IMG/VR virus record: IMGVR_UViG_3300007354_000004 | Location: 17,156-81,155 of that record | Length of the DNA stretch: 64,000 bases | Reading direction: 5' to 3' (one strand) | Source of the DNA: a virus | Shown: positions 18,144-24,890 of the stretch, piece after piece | How the letters are laid out: the number at the start of each line of letters is the position of its first letter | Numbering within the stretch: position 1 is the first letter of the stretch | Program-made: the position numbers and the translations under genes | Notes under the pieces: generated by a model | Database searches by the model: none | Seen by the model: only the letters and a program-made list of their open reading frames with translations | What the model was told of the DNA's origin: nothing

Positions 18144-19096
18144 GATATTCTCCACTTTAAAATTTCGGTCATAAACTCTTCTGGATCATGATACAGCCTG
18201 TATTCGCCGTAATCCGTGTGTTTAACAAACTCGCGCTCAATTACATCACACGGTAAATCTTTCACTGTTTTCTGTGCGGAAGATCTTTCGCTCTCAGTCG
18301 CATCGTAAACTACAAACAATCTCTTGACACCTTTCAGCATCTCAACCATGCGCGGCTTGGTTTTCTTAGTCGAGAACACCGATGCACCGTTCGGGCTTAC
18401 ACACGGAAACCCGTCCTGTATCGCTAAGAGAGCGTCAAATGTCCCAAAAACCAGGATACCCCAATCTTTCAAAGAGTGAATCCCTATCAGAGCGGGGCGG
18501 TTATGCCCCGGCAATCCAATGAACTTGGAATCGTGAGTGTATCTTGTAATGAACTCTGGACTTTCCTCTGTCAGCCTGAATTGAACGATGTCAATTTCGC
18601 TCTTCTGAGGAATACCCGACCAGAAAGGAATCGAGAAAGCGTTCCAGTCCGGTCGCCAACCCAATAACCAGCGATCAATAAAAGCATCCGTTAAGAGTCT
18701 CTTTTCATGAAGAATCATCCGATGCTCATGTGTCAGGCATGAGTGCCAATACTGAACCAACTCCTGAGAGACAGGTCCGCGATATTCACCCCGCCTTCTT
18801 GATTTAATTTTTACATTGGGCAGCGATTCTTTGTTGGTGTTGAGCCAGAACAGCGTATCGTTAAACTCTATCTGAAGGTAGTCTTTCAGAAAATCGAAGA
18901 CATCCCACCCCCGACCACAGGCAAAACAATAGGCAAACTCGGAATTAACTAACATAGACGGGTTTTTGTCTTCGTGAAAAGGGCACAGACATTTACTATT
19001 TTCATCAATGTCAATATCAAAATACGCGAAAACCTGCTGGATATTAATCTCCCGCTTCAAGACTTTGGGAGAAATGCTCTGATCAGCGAATCCCAT
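18140..19096 (-). CDS. DNA primase (DnaG-like, CHC2 + Toprim)
   Basis: A 318-residue primase. A CHC2-type zinc finger is visible (C38-P-F-H41 ... C57-F-A-C60). A central region is followed by a Toprim-like domain (V-F-G-T-F-D-A-L-L-A near 215, V-V-Y-D-A-T-E near 265). It makes RNA primers for fork replication. It is short because the C-terminal helicase-binding domain of cellular DnaG is missing. ATGA coupling to the next gene. Confidence 0.88.
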   Translation of the reverse strand: MGFADQSISPKVLKREINIQQVFAYFDIDIDENSKCLCPFHEDKNPSMLVNSEFAYCFACGRGWDVFDFLKDYLQIEFNDTLFWLNTNKESLPNVKIKSRRRGEYRGPVSQELVQYWHSCLTHEHRMILHEKRLLTDAFIDRWLLGWRPDWNAFSIPFWSGIPQKSEIDIVQFRLTEESPEFITRYTHDSKFIGLPGHNRPALIGIHSLKDWGILVFGTFDALLAIQDGFPCVSPNGASVFSTKKTKPRMVEMLKGVKRLFVVYDATESERSSAQKTVKDLPCDVIEREFVKHTDYGEYRLYHDPEEFMTEILKWRIS

Positions 19097-19436
19097 CCAT
19101 CATATCCTTCATATTTTTAGCGTAGACTTTGATCCACCGTATCCCGAACGGGTTTCTGCATCTAAGACTAGCATACAGGATCGCTCTCTTAATTGTCAAG
19201 GGATCAAACTCATTAAGCAGGCTTTTCAAGTGTTTTATATGCATATATTGATTGGACTGCAGCGATAAAATTGTTTTGCCATAGGCTTTAACCTGACACG
19301 CCATCAGATATTTAAACAACTCCCCCGGCGAGTCGCCAACCGGGGGATTGAAGCGCGAGGCGAGTGGATCGGTGATGTGCAAGGGGCGGGTGGGGGATGA
19401 ACGATAATTTACCCGCCCCAAGCTCTGCCGTTTCAT
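19083..19436 (-). CDS. hypothetical protein upstream of primase
   Basis: A 117-residue protein from ATG 19436, which overlaps the previous stop (ATGA). The first 40 residues are basic and Pro/Arg-rich, the rest helical (D-P-L-T-I-K-R-A-I-L-Y-A-S). The position is that of helicase loaders or primase accessory proteins in some phages, but no motif proves it. Confidence 0.6.
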   Translation of the reverse strand: MKRQSLGRVNYRSSPTRPLHITDPLASRFNPPVGDSPGELFKYLMACQVKAYGKTILSLQSNQYMHIKHLKSLLNEFDPLTIKRAILYASLRCRNPFGIRWIKVYAKNMKDMMDGIR

Positions 19437-20590
19437 GCGAAACCGCCACCCCAGACAACGCCCATGAGCGCCGCACACTCTTCTTCGGTGAATTCAGCCA
19501 GCGGTTTCGCTTTAGGCTCCAACTGAGCGTCGATCATCAACTTTGCCATGTGCTTATTTGCCCACTTCTTACCAGCATCCGTCAACTGGATATCCTCAAC
19601 CGTCTGGGGCGGATAAGACACGAAAGCCTTTGGCTCCCCTCCGTGAATCCATTCTACCAGAGCAAACAGATTCGGGGGAACGTCTGATTCATCCGTTTCA
19701 GGTTCTTGTGTTTCCGGCACTTCATCGACTGGGGCCAGCGAATCAAAGTCCAGTACCAGGCGGGGTTTCTTCGGCGGTCGGGGAGAGTTGTACGTGTAGT
19801 GTCCGATTGCGACTCGTTCCGATTCAATAGCAATGTTCAGAATTTCATCAATGGGATTTTCAGGATTCTTCCACCCGTAATCTCCCTCAAGCACTTCCGG
19901 CGCAAAAATGTCCGCCAGCTTTTCGACGCGACGAGCCGAATAAGACTTGGCACCCTTCTGTGTCATCAACAGGTTGGGTTTGCCTTCGTGTGTGCCATCA
20001 AATCCCTGCTTGAGATAGTAGATGAAACGGTATCCATCGTAGGGAGTCTCGTTACCTAGCATATTACCCACAATCTCGAACCAGAGTTTGAGTTGTTCGT
20101 GATCGCCAAACTGACCCTTTTGGAAAGTCAGCGGAACGCTACCATCCAGACTTTGAGCGTATACTAACTTAACCTGGTAGTATCCTTCGGGGGGAGTTGC
20201 CTCGTGAATGTAAGACACCCAACCCGAATCGCCCACTTCCGCCGTAACTGTGCTGTTTGATTTGTCAATCAGCGCTTCGGCTTTAACCAGAAACTCAGTC
20301 GTGTTCTTTTTCTTAGGCAGCGCGTGAATATCGCCGCCGAAAGCGCGGACCAGCAACGACATATCCAGCGGTGTGCCCGACCAGGCAGGACCTGTCTCGC
20401 CGTCTACCCGCCGAAGTTCACATTTAACAACCAGATCTTGCCGAAGTTCGTCGTACTCCCAGACAGGGTTGTCGTTTTCATCCCTAGAAATCCACTTGGT
20501 AATTCCGTTGATCTTATAGGTGCCTCTCGAACACCGTTCAAACTCTTCCATTGGATCAAGATTTTCGTCACCTAGAAAGCTGAATCCCAT
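19433..20590 (-). CDS. hypothetical replication-block protein, 385 aa
   Basis: AAGGATAAATAAC precedes the ATG. The N-terminal ~200 residues are beta-rich with many aromatic residues, compatible with a nucleic-acid-binding barrel. A Pro/Glu-rich linker (~280-310) leads to a small helical C-domain. This layout recalls single-strand-binding or recombination proteins with an acidic linker, but no family is recognised. Confidence 0.6.
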   Translation of the reverse strand: MGFSFLGDENLDPMEEFERCSRGTYKINGITKWISRDENDNPVWEYDELRQDLVVKCELRRVDGETGPAWSGTPLDMSLLVRAFGGDIHALPKKKNTTEFLVKAEALIDKSNSTVTAEVGDSGWVSYIHEATPPEGYYQVKLVYAQSLDGSVPLTFQKGQFGDHEQLKLWFEIVGNMLGNETPYDGYRFIYYLKQGFDGTHEGKPNLLMTQKGAKSYSARRVEKLADIFAPEVLEGDYGWKNPENPIDEILNIAIESERVAIGHYTYNSPRPPKKPRLVLDFDSLAPVDEVPETQEPETDESDVPPNLFALVEWIHGGEPKAFVSYPPQTVEDIQLTDAGKKWANKHMAKLMIDAQLEPKAKPLAEFTEEECAALMGVVWGGGFA

Positions 20591-20591
20591 G

Positions 20592-20903
20592 TTATTTATC
20601 CTTCATCTCCAACAACTCACGAATGGCGTGTTCTAGATTGTCCAGAGTGATCATTCCCTCTGGAACTTCATATTCGTCCTGAAAGGGAACAACGACCGAA
20701 GTTTCTTTGCCCCACGGCGTACTGTAGGTAATACTCCGCGTCTCTTCGTTAGCGCCCCGTTTGCTAACCTGCTTAATCCAAATTTTACTGACTACAAACT
20801 CGATACATCCATTATGGATAGATGACTCAGGTTTGGCGGCAACCTCATACCCGTAAACCTCAGCAGGCTCGAACTCGTCTTCAAAATCAAAATTATCAGC
20901 CAT
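20592..20903 (-). CDS. hypothetical protein, 103 aa
   Basis: The N-terminus is strongly acidic (F-D-F-E-D-E-F-E-P-A-E), then a beta-rich core. It overlaps its upstream neighbour by eight bases. An accessory role beside the following 385-residue protein is possible. Confidence 0.6.
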   Translation of the reverse strand: MADNFDFEDEFEPAEVYGYEVAAKPESSIHNGCIEFVVSKIWIKQVSKRGANEETRSITYSTPWGKETSVVVPFQDEYEVPEGMITLDNLEHAIRELLEMKDK

Positions 20904-21222
20904 TGATCAGTGCCTCAAACAAGTCTCTCTCGTTGACGGGCAGACGGTACATCTTATCCACGGCATCCTCACCTAACTCTTGACGAATAAATTGATAGGT
21001 GGTCCACAGCACATCCCGACCCCGAACGTGGTAATTACGATCCATTGCCGTAGGCTCAAAGTCAGGATCGAAATAGAATCGAGCAGTTGAGAAAGCGGCC
21101 TCTTTGTTCTTCTCTGAATACTTGAGCAGGACCATCAATGTAAACTGCCGGAGATCGGTAATGTCTCCGTGCCAGTCCATCGTATCTTTGAGATCCTGCC
21201 ACTTTGCTCCTTCGGTTTTCAT
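20896..21222 (-). CDS. hypothetical protein, 108 aa
   Basis: ATG 21222 follows GGAGAATAGC; an in-frame TTG at 21234 is within the exonuclease gene. Helical protein with R-G-R-D-V-L-W-T-T-Y. Unknown function. Confidence 0.6.
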   Translation of the reverse strand: MKTEGAKWQDLKDTMDWHGDITDLRQFTLMVLLKYSEKNKEAAFSTARFYFDPDFEPTAMDRNYHVRGRDVLWTTYQFIRQELGEDAVDKMYRLPVNERDLFEALING

Positions 21223-21223
21223 G

Positions 21224-21814
21224 CTATTCTCCAATCGCAGGAATATATTCTTCTGACATTTTCTTCATAACCTGCAGTGTCATACGCACATCGGCGCAAG
21301 CATCGTGAGCACCGTCTGTCACTATATTAAACCGACTTGCCGCATCTGTCAACTTTTTCCATCGAAAAGAACTAAACTTAGACTGCCACTCGCCATTGTA
21401 TTTGGCGTATTCGAGCATGGCACACTGCCACGTATTCGGAAAATGCTCCAGATCATACAAATCGCAGGTGTTATTCAGAATATTCCGATCAAATTCGGCA
21501 TTATAGGCAACAACGATCTTATCTCTTAGAATATCCTGAAGTTGCGGATATACATCGGCAAACGTGGGCGATTTAGCCACATCTTTCTCGGTAATGCCGT
21601 GTACTTTTGCTGCACCCGCTGAGATTTTACCTTTAGGCTTGATCAACTGATCCATCAAAGTATGACCATCTTTATCGATAATGCCCAACTGAATGATCTC
21701 GCCCCCATTTTCGATCTTGTCAGTTGTTTCCGTGTCGAGCACGACAAAATCCCGCTCTAGAATATCGCTGGCCCAATAAACAGAATCCAAATACGCCTGT
21801 CGCAGAAAATCCAT
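21224..21814 (-). CDS. DnaQ-like 3'-5' exonuclease (DEDDh)
   Basis: A 196-residue exonuclease. Exo I is VVLDTET (Asp27, Glu29), Exo II is VAYNAEFDRNIL and Exo III is the H-D-A-C-A-D segment, giving the DEDDh set. The family proofreads or trims 3' ends. Because PolA here has its own exonuclease domain, this free-standing copy may serve RNA/DNA turnover or recombination. AAAGGAAAAG precedes the ATG. Confidence 0.9.
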   Translation of the reverse strand: MDFLRQAYLDSVYWASDILERDFVVLDTETTDKIENGGEIIQLGIIDKDGHTLMDQLIKPKGKISAGAAKVHGITEKDVAKSPTFADVYPQLQDILRDKIVVAYNAEFDRNILNNTCDLYDLEHFPNTWQCAMLEYAKYNGEWQSKFSSFRWKKLTDAASRFNIVTDGAHDACADVRMTLQVMKKMSEEYIPAIGE

Positions 21815-21991
21815 CTACTTTTCCTTTACCTCAAATCCCATGCCCATCACAAATGACGCCAGATGAATTAATCTCAGCCCCAACCAGATGCGAAACCGCA
21901 ACCAACGCGACAACACTAAGAACATTTCCACATTTTTAGTTACCACCAGATCCACGTCTCCAAATTTTTTAACGATTATCTTCTTCGGCAT
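21815..21991 (-). CDS. hypothetical basic protein, 58 aa
   Basis: Starts at ATG 21991 inside the end of the upstream membrane-protein gene. It has a basic N-terminus (MPKKIIVKKF) and one amphipathic hydrophobic stretch. Unknown. Confidence 0.5.
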   Translation of the reverse strand: MPKKIIVKKFGDVDLVVTKNVEMFLVLSRWLRFRIWLGLRLIHLASFVMGMGFEVKEK

Positions 21992-22115
21992 GTGCTTTAG
22001 CCCACATCGCCCCCAAGAAAGCCGCAAACAAAGCGAACACGGCATTCCACCAGGGCATAATTAAAAAGCCGATAACGATATAAACCAGCAGAGTGAAAGC
22101 GAGTAGAGGAACCAC
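21969..22115 (-). CDS. 48-aa membrane protein, GTG start
   Basis: GTG 22115 is placed six bases after AAAGGA. Two hydrophobic helices and an acidic tail follow. It is the first protein gene after the RNA unit and may be translated from read-through of that transcript. Confidence 0.55.
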   Translation of the reverse strand: MVPLLAFTLLVYIVIGFLIMPWWNAVFALFAAFLGAMWAKAHAEEDNR

Positions 22116-22149
22116 GTTCAATCCTTTATGTAAAGTTTTGCCGCGTTTC

Positions 22150-22276
22150 TGGTCTGGGGCACACGGCAAAGCCCCATATCAAACCCAACGACAGACCAAG
22201 ATCGCTGGGGCGGATAACAAGGGAGCCCAGCGCCCCCGGTTGCGGCCTACTACTCCGACTAGCAGAGGTTCAGTCG
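22150..22276 (-). other. structured 3' tail of the RNA unit
   Basis: This stretch has no coding sense but holds several stems: CGACT/AGTCG (22256-22276), CGCTGGG/CCCAGCG (22203-22232), and a two-part stem TGGTCTG/CAGACCA with GGGGC/GCCCC inside it (22150-22198). It continues directly from the rRNA-like RNA, so it may be part of the same molecule or a separate 3' element. No T-run marks it as a simple terminator. Confidence 0.5.
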
Positions 22277-22281
22277 CAAAA

Positions 22282-22660
22282 GGTTGGTAGTGTGCTGTTA
22301 CGCCAAAGCCTCAGACGGCCACGTTGCTTGCATTGCTGCCAAGACCATCCCATATCCGATCCCGACAGGTTAATTCGCATTTCCTCCCGTACTATGCAAA
22401 CATACAAGCAACCCCTGGCTTGCTCTAGTTCATCGTTCTAGAGAAGGAAAAACATAGTACGGGTTCTCTATTAGGACGCCCTAGAGTGCTACCATTCCGT
22501 GTGGTATTCTGGTTTCGCAACATACCGATGGGACACGGCTACCGGGCACCACCCGTCTCATGCACCAGAACTTGAGATTACCCGACTGGTTAGATCGGCG
22601 CTCTCTTCCACTCGGCACTCTTTAAAGGATGGCTGCTTCTAAGCCAACCTCCTACCAACC
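22282..22660 (-). ncRNA. structured RNA with 23S rRNA GTPase-centre (helix 43/44) mimic
   Basis: About 379 nt closed by a perfect 9-bp helix between its ends (GGTTGGTAG at 22660-22652 with CTACCAACC at 22290-22282). Just inside, 22651-22615 matches E. coli 23S rRNA 1056-1092, including GGCTTAGAAGCAGCC with the A1067 loop and TTTAAAG. At 22303-22286 GCGTAACAGCACACT matches 1091-1105 with the A1095 loop. The U1058-A1080 pair is replaced by G-C, a compensatory change. Between the halves lie ~310 nt with further helices: CCGTGT/ACACGG (about 22529-22490) holding a GCGA-capped hairpin, an 11-bp CCCGTACTATG/CATAGTACGGG helix, CTCTAG/CTAGAG and CAAGC/GCTTG. The GTPase-associated centre binds L11 and contacts translation factors; the role of this copy is unknown. 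It begins three bases after tRNA-Thr. Confidence 0.85.
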
Positions 22661-22663
22661 AAA

Positions 22664-22734
22664 GCCCGCTCTCAGACTTGAACTGAGATTCCGCCAGTAC
22701 AAATGGCGCGTTTTGCCAGTTAAACTAAGCAGGC
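22664..22734 (-). tRNA. tRNA-Thr (TGT)
   Basis: A 71-nt complete cloverleaf: acceptor GCCTGCT/AGCGGGC, D stem GTTT/AAAC, anticodon stem CGCCA/TGGCG with loop TTTGTAC (anticodon TGT, reads ACA), T stem CTCAG/CTGAG with TTCAAGT. CCA is not encoded. It is spaced four bases from the RNA before it and three from the RNA after it, so it probably directs processing of both. Confidence 0.92.
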
Positions 22735-22738
22735 ATTT

Positions 22739-22825
22739 GGATCTGCGGGGAATTGAGCCCCGGTCCAGATTTACTCGCCAGCGATTAAACTGCTGACTTT
22801 CTCCCTGTCGAATACCTTCAGACCC
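22739..22825 (-). ncRNA. tmRNA/tRNA-like 87-nt RNA
   Basis: The acceptor stem GGGTCTG/CAGATCC pairs fully (one G-T) and a canonical T arm CGGGG-CTCAATT-CCCCG is present. The D region is not tRNA-like: U8 is replaced by A and no normal D stem forms. Instead it reads GGTATTCGACAGGG, close to the GGnTTCGACnGGG 5' signature of tmRNA. A TATTC/GAGTA helix, a GAC/GTC hairpin and a CAGC/GCTG hairpin with loop AGTTTAATC fill the middle. If read as an anticodon the loop centre is TTA (UAA codon). There is no room for a tag-coding domain. It could be a mini tmRNA-like RNA, a divergent type II tRNA, or a decoy. Confidence 0.6.
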
Positions 22826-22831
22826 GTACAT

Positions 22832-22860
22832 ACTATATCATGCTAATTATGCTTTGTCAA
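22832..22860 (-). promoter_or_regulatory. promoter of the RNA unit
   Basis: TTGACA, 17 bases, TATAGT on the minus strand. Six bases separate the -10 from G at 22825, the first base of the tmRNA/tRNA-like acceptor stem, so the RNA probably starts at or very near +1. Confidence 0.82.
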
Positions 22861-23028
22861 GTGCTTTTCGTTAATTTTCTGTTTGCATTTCCGACAGTAT
22901 ACACTTTTGTAACTCGCAAACAGATGGGGCGGCATATATTTCTGGCATCCGCTACACCACTGATAGCGCAGGACTGGCAAACTACCCACCCGAACGGGAA
23001 TTATTCTATGCTGATATCGGCCCCGCAC
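22843..23028 (-). CDS. small zinc-finger protein
   Basis: A 61-residue protein with CSGCQKYMP...YCRKCKQK, a CxxC...CxxC knuckle like those in front of phage HNH or endonuclease VII-like proteins. GTG 23028 is used; the ribosome site is weak. Its end overlaps the RNA-unit promoter. Confidence 0.55.
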   Translation of the reverse strand: MRGRYQHRIIPVRVGSLPVLRYQWCSGCQKYMPPHLFASYKSVYCRKCKQKINEKHLTKHN

Positions 23029-23125
23029 TGATCAGCCTATCATATAGATATGTATCTGGATCTGAAACGACGCACGTCGAACAGGCACTCAATGTTATTA
23101 GCAGCGTGAGCATCAGGAGTCGCAT
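23006..23125 (-). CDS. 39-aa lipoprotein
   Basis: AAGGA lies eight bases before ATG 23125. The peptide starts MRLLMLTLLITLSAC: one basic residue, a hydrophobic core and the lipobox L-S-A-C, so Cys15 would be lipidated after signal peptidase II cleavage. The 24-residue mature part (STCVVSDPDTYLYDR then a short tail) has no recognised motif. Phages use such peptides as superinfection-exclusion lipoproteins or Rz1-like spanins; no Rz gene is adjacent, so exclusion is the likelier guess. Confidence 0.65.
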   Translation of the reverse strand: MRLLMLTLLITLSACSTCVVSDPDTYLYDRLISAGPISA

Positions 23126-23127
23126 GT

Positions 23128-23757
23128 CTAAGATCCTTCAATCTCTTTTTTAAATTTATCTAACCCCTGCTGGGCTGCTTCTTTGAACTTTTTAAGGGTT
23201 AAATAGTATCCCGCGTTAACTCCCACTATTTCTAGATCAGCAGAAAAAAGCACATACTCTTTTTCTGTCGTATCTTTAACAATAATCGAATCAATGTCTC
23301 CTATACGTCCATTAACTATTTGATAATATACCTCTACGAGTTTATGCTGCGCGCCTGATTTAACGTGTATAGTTGATTTACCTATCATCTCGTTTCCCCC
23401 CAAACCCCATCGGAATTTAGGCAACTCTTTTGTTGAGATTATTTCCTTCTCAATGCCGGGCTTATCAAAGATATTATCTTTTACGGAAACTGTTTCACTG
23501 TTAATTTCACGTAAAAATTTTTGTTTTCCCTCAAGAGCCACTTTTCGGATAGAAACAAGATCAACAACGTAAACAGTGAAAGAGTTGGGACGAACCTGTA
23601 ATGCGTATCCTTCGCTATCACACGTTACCACAGCGGCATTAGCGTATACCGTAATATAGGTTATCTGCCTGAAACACCCCTGAACAGACTCATACTCAAC
23701 CTTAACCCTATATTTCTCATCTTCATTTGTAATTTCATATTCTGTATTAGATAACAT
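23128..23757 (-). CDS. hypothetical protein, 209 aa
   Basis: ATG 23757 follows GGGAGAAATAAT. A beta-rich protein with a basic helical C-terminus (L-K-K-F-K-E-A-A, K-F-K-K-E-I). No recognised family. Confidence 0.65.
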   Translation of the reverse strand: MLSNTEYEITNEDEKYRVKVEYESVQGCFRQITYITVYANAAVVTCDSEGYALQVRPNSFTVYVVDLVSIRKVALEGKQKFLREINSETVSVKDNIFDKPGIEKEIISTKELPKFRWGLGGNEMIGKSTIHVKSGAQHKLVEVYYQIVNGRIGDIDSIIVKDTTEKEYVLFSADLEIVGVNAGYYLTLKKFKEAAQQGLDKFKKEIEGS

Positions 23758-23758
23758 A

Positions 23759-24157
23759 TTATTTCTCCCAATGCGGCTTAAACCGCTCAATATCTACCAA
23801 TGTATGATAAAAGTCTCCGTCATGCAAGATGGCGCGATCATCCACGTAACACACTGCCGGAACCTTTACGTTTGTCACGTAATCAATCAGGTGATCTAAC
23901 TCGTACTTGATGAACCAGTCTTCCACCTTCGTATAAGGACGAGTGGCAGTTAAAATAATTACGGTTGAAAACCGAACGCGAATCTTTTCCAGGAACCATC
24001 TCGCGTTAGGGGCGGGGGGATGATCTTCTACCTTCCCGTTCCAACCTGTGTAAGAATCAATTACTCCATTGAAGTCAATACAGATGGCGGGCCAGTATGG
24101 AGAGTCCTCAGATGGAATACTGTCCCAAAAAGCTTGGGGATCAAATTTGAATCTCAT
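23759..24157 (-). CDS. HAD-superfamily phosphatase-like protein
   Basis: A 132-residue protein starting at ATG 24157 after GGAG. Motif I reads ICIDFNGVID (Asp28), motif II I-I-L-T-A-T-R, and a late C-Y-V-D-D-R-A-I gives the acidic motif IV. Small phage HAD proteins of this layout usually have DFDGV; here the second Asp (+2, the acid/base) is Asn30. The protein may be a weak phosphatase or a binding protein. Substrate unknown. Confidence 0.75.
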   Translation of the reverse strand: MRFKFDPQAFWDSIPSEDSPYWPAICIDFNGVIDSYTGWNGKVEDHPPAPNARWFLEKIRVRFSTVIILTATRPYTKVEDWFIKYELDHLIDYVTNVKVPAVCYVDDRAILHDGDFYHTLVDIERFKPHWEK

Positions 24158-24251
24158 AAAAATCTCCAATTTTTGACATTTCAGCCGCTGTCTCCACTTT
24201 AAATTTGAGAACCTGAAAAATAGGGCTTGAGTCTTCGGCTAGACATCTGAC

Positions 24252-24273
24252 AAAACCCCATAATTATAGGGGT
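24252..24273 (-). terminator. rho-independent terminator
   Basis: On the minus strand ACCCC-TATAATTAT-GGGGT is followed by TTTTG, downstream of the zinc-ribbon gene ending at 24317. Confidence 0.65.
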
Positions 24274-24316
24274 CGTTTTCCAGAAAAGGTCTAAACATAC
24301 ACAACCGTCACTTTTT

Positions 24317-24574
24317 TCAAAATAGAGGCACTTTTTGGACTTTTTTGACTCGGTATTTATAATGCGTCGTGCAACGGTATTTATAAGTCCAGATGTGCCC
24401 CACTTTGCGCGGTTTGACTCGCTTGACTTTAGCCTTGTGCCCTTTTGGGCTGTCTCCAGTGTAAACAAAGTCCAATGTCTCGTAATTAATAATAAACAGG
24501 GGCTTGTTTTTCTTACGGGCGCACCTGGGGCACAACTTATCACGAGACGCCTTTCCGCACAAGTAGCACTTCAT
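24317..24574 (-). CDS. zinc-ribbon protein, 85 aa
   Basis: Starts at ATG 24574, overlapping the upstream stop (ATGA). CYLCGK...LCPRCARKK gives two CxxC knuckles at the N-terminus; the rest is very basic (Lys/Arg/Tyr), so nucleic-acid binding is likely. Terminated by the hairpin at 24252. Confidence 0.65.
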   Translation of the reverse strand: MKCYLCGKASRDKLCPRCARKKNKPLFIINYETLDFVYTGDSPKGHKAKVKRVKPRKVGHIWTYKYRCTTHYKYRVKKVQKVPLF

Positions 24575-24804
24575 CGTGCGCCCTCTACTAGCGACCACTG
24601 CACATCGAAATCACACCGGCTATCCTCACATACGATCCCGCCCGTCATGCGCAGGTTGTTCTCAGACAGCAGACCGTAGAAAACATCTGTCATCGGAGTC
24701 TCGTCTGATGTACCGCCCGCCGCCAGAATAAACAGAACAACAAGGAGTCCAAAACCAACGTACACCAGAATAGGAACTACCAGATCACGAAAGAACGCTT
24801 TCAC
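24571..24804 (-). CDS. single-pass membrane protein, 77 aa
   Basis: GTG 24804 follows GGGAGAG. One transmembrane helix near residues 9-30; the C-terminal domain has two Cys (V-C-E-D-S-R-C-D) that could form a disulfide outside the membrane. Unknown function. Confidence 0.6.
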   Translation of the reverse strand: MKAFFRDLVVPILVYVGFGLLVVLFILAAGGTSDETPMTDVFYGLLSENNLRMTGGIVCEDSRCDFDVQWSLVEGAR

Positions 24805-24816
24805 GTTATACTCTCC

Positions 24817-24888
24817 CTATCCGAACAACAGAACGTAAAAGAACGCCAGAACCAGACACAAAGCCAGAAATGCCAGATAGTCTTTCAT
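24817..24888 (-). CDS. 23-aa membrane peptide
   Basis: A tiny gene coding a single hydrophobic helix (starts MKDYLAFLALCLVLAFF). It starts just downstream of the RNase H stop with a weak AGGT site. Hydrophobicity and tight spacing to both neighbours support it. Confidence 0.45.
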   Translation of the reverse strand: MKDYLAFLALCLVLAFFYVLLFG

Positions 24889-24890
24889 AC

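Noticed and set aside
22095-22300. Plus-strand open frame across the RNA unit
   Set aside because: It runs through strong RNA structure, has no ribosome site, and matches no protein pattern.
22378-22408. Sarcin-ricin-loop-like sequence AGTACGGGAGGA in the inserted part of the rRNA-like RNA
   Set aside because: Part of the segment (CATAGTACGGG) is perfectly complementary over 11 bases to CCCGTACTATG upstream in the same RNA. That helix is more likely than a sarcin-ricin fold, and the motif recurs in many large RNAs.
22739-22825. Reading the 87-nt RNA as an ochre-suppressor tRNA and the phage as recoding UAA
   Set aside because: Many genes in the window end in TAA at sensible places, the D arm is not tRNA-like, and the anticodon reading depends on one mismatched pair.
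23067-23085. Operator-like GACGTGCGTCGTTTC near 23.07 kb
   Set aside because: It lies inside the lipoprotein gene and lacks the -10 and -35 boxes of the real modules.
24199-24543. 114-residue frame downstream of the zinc-ribbon gene
   Set aside because: It overlaps the zinc-ribbon gene in another frame, runs over the terminator and has no ribosome site.
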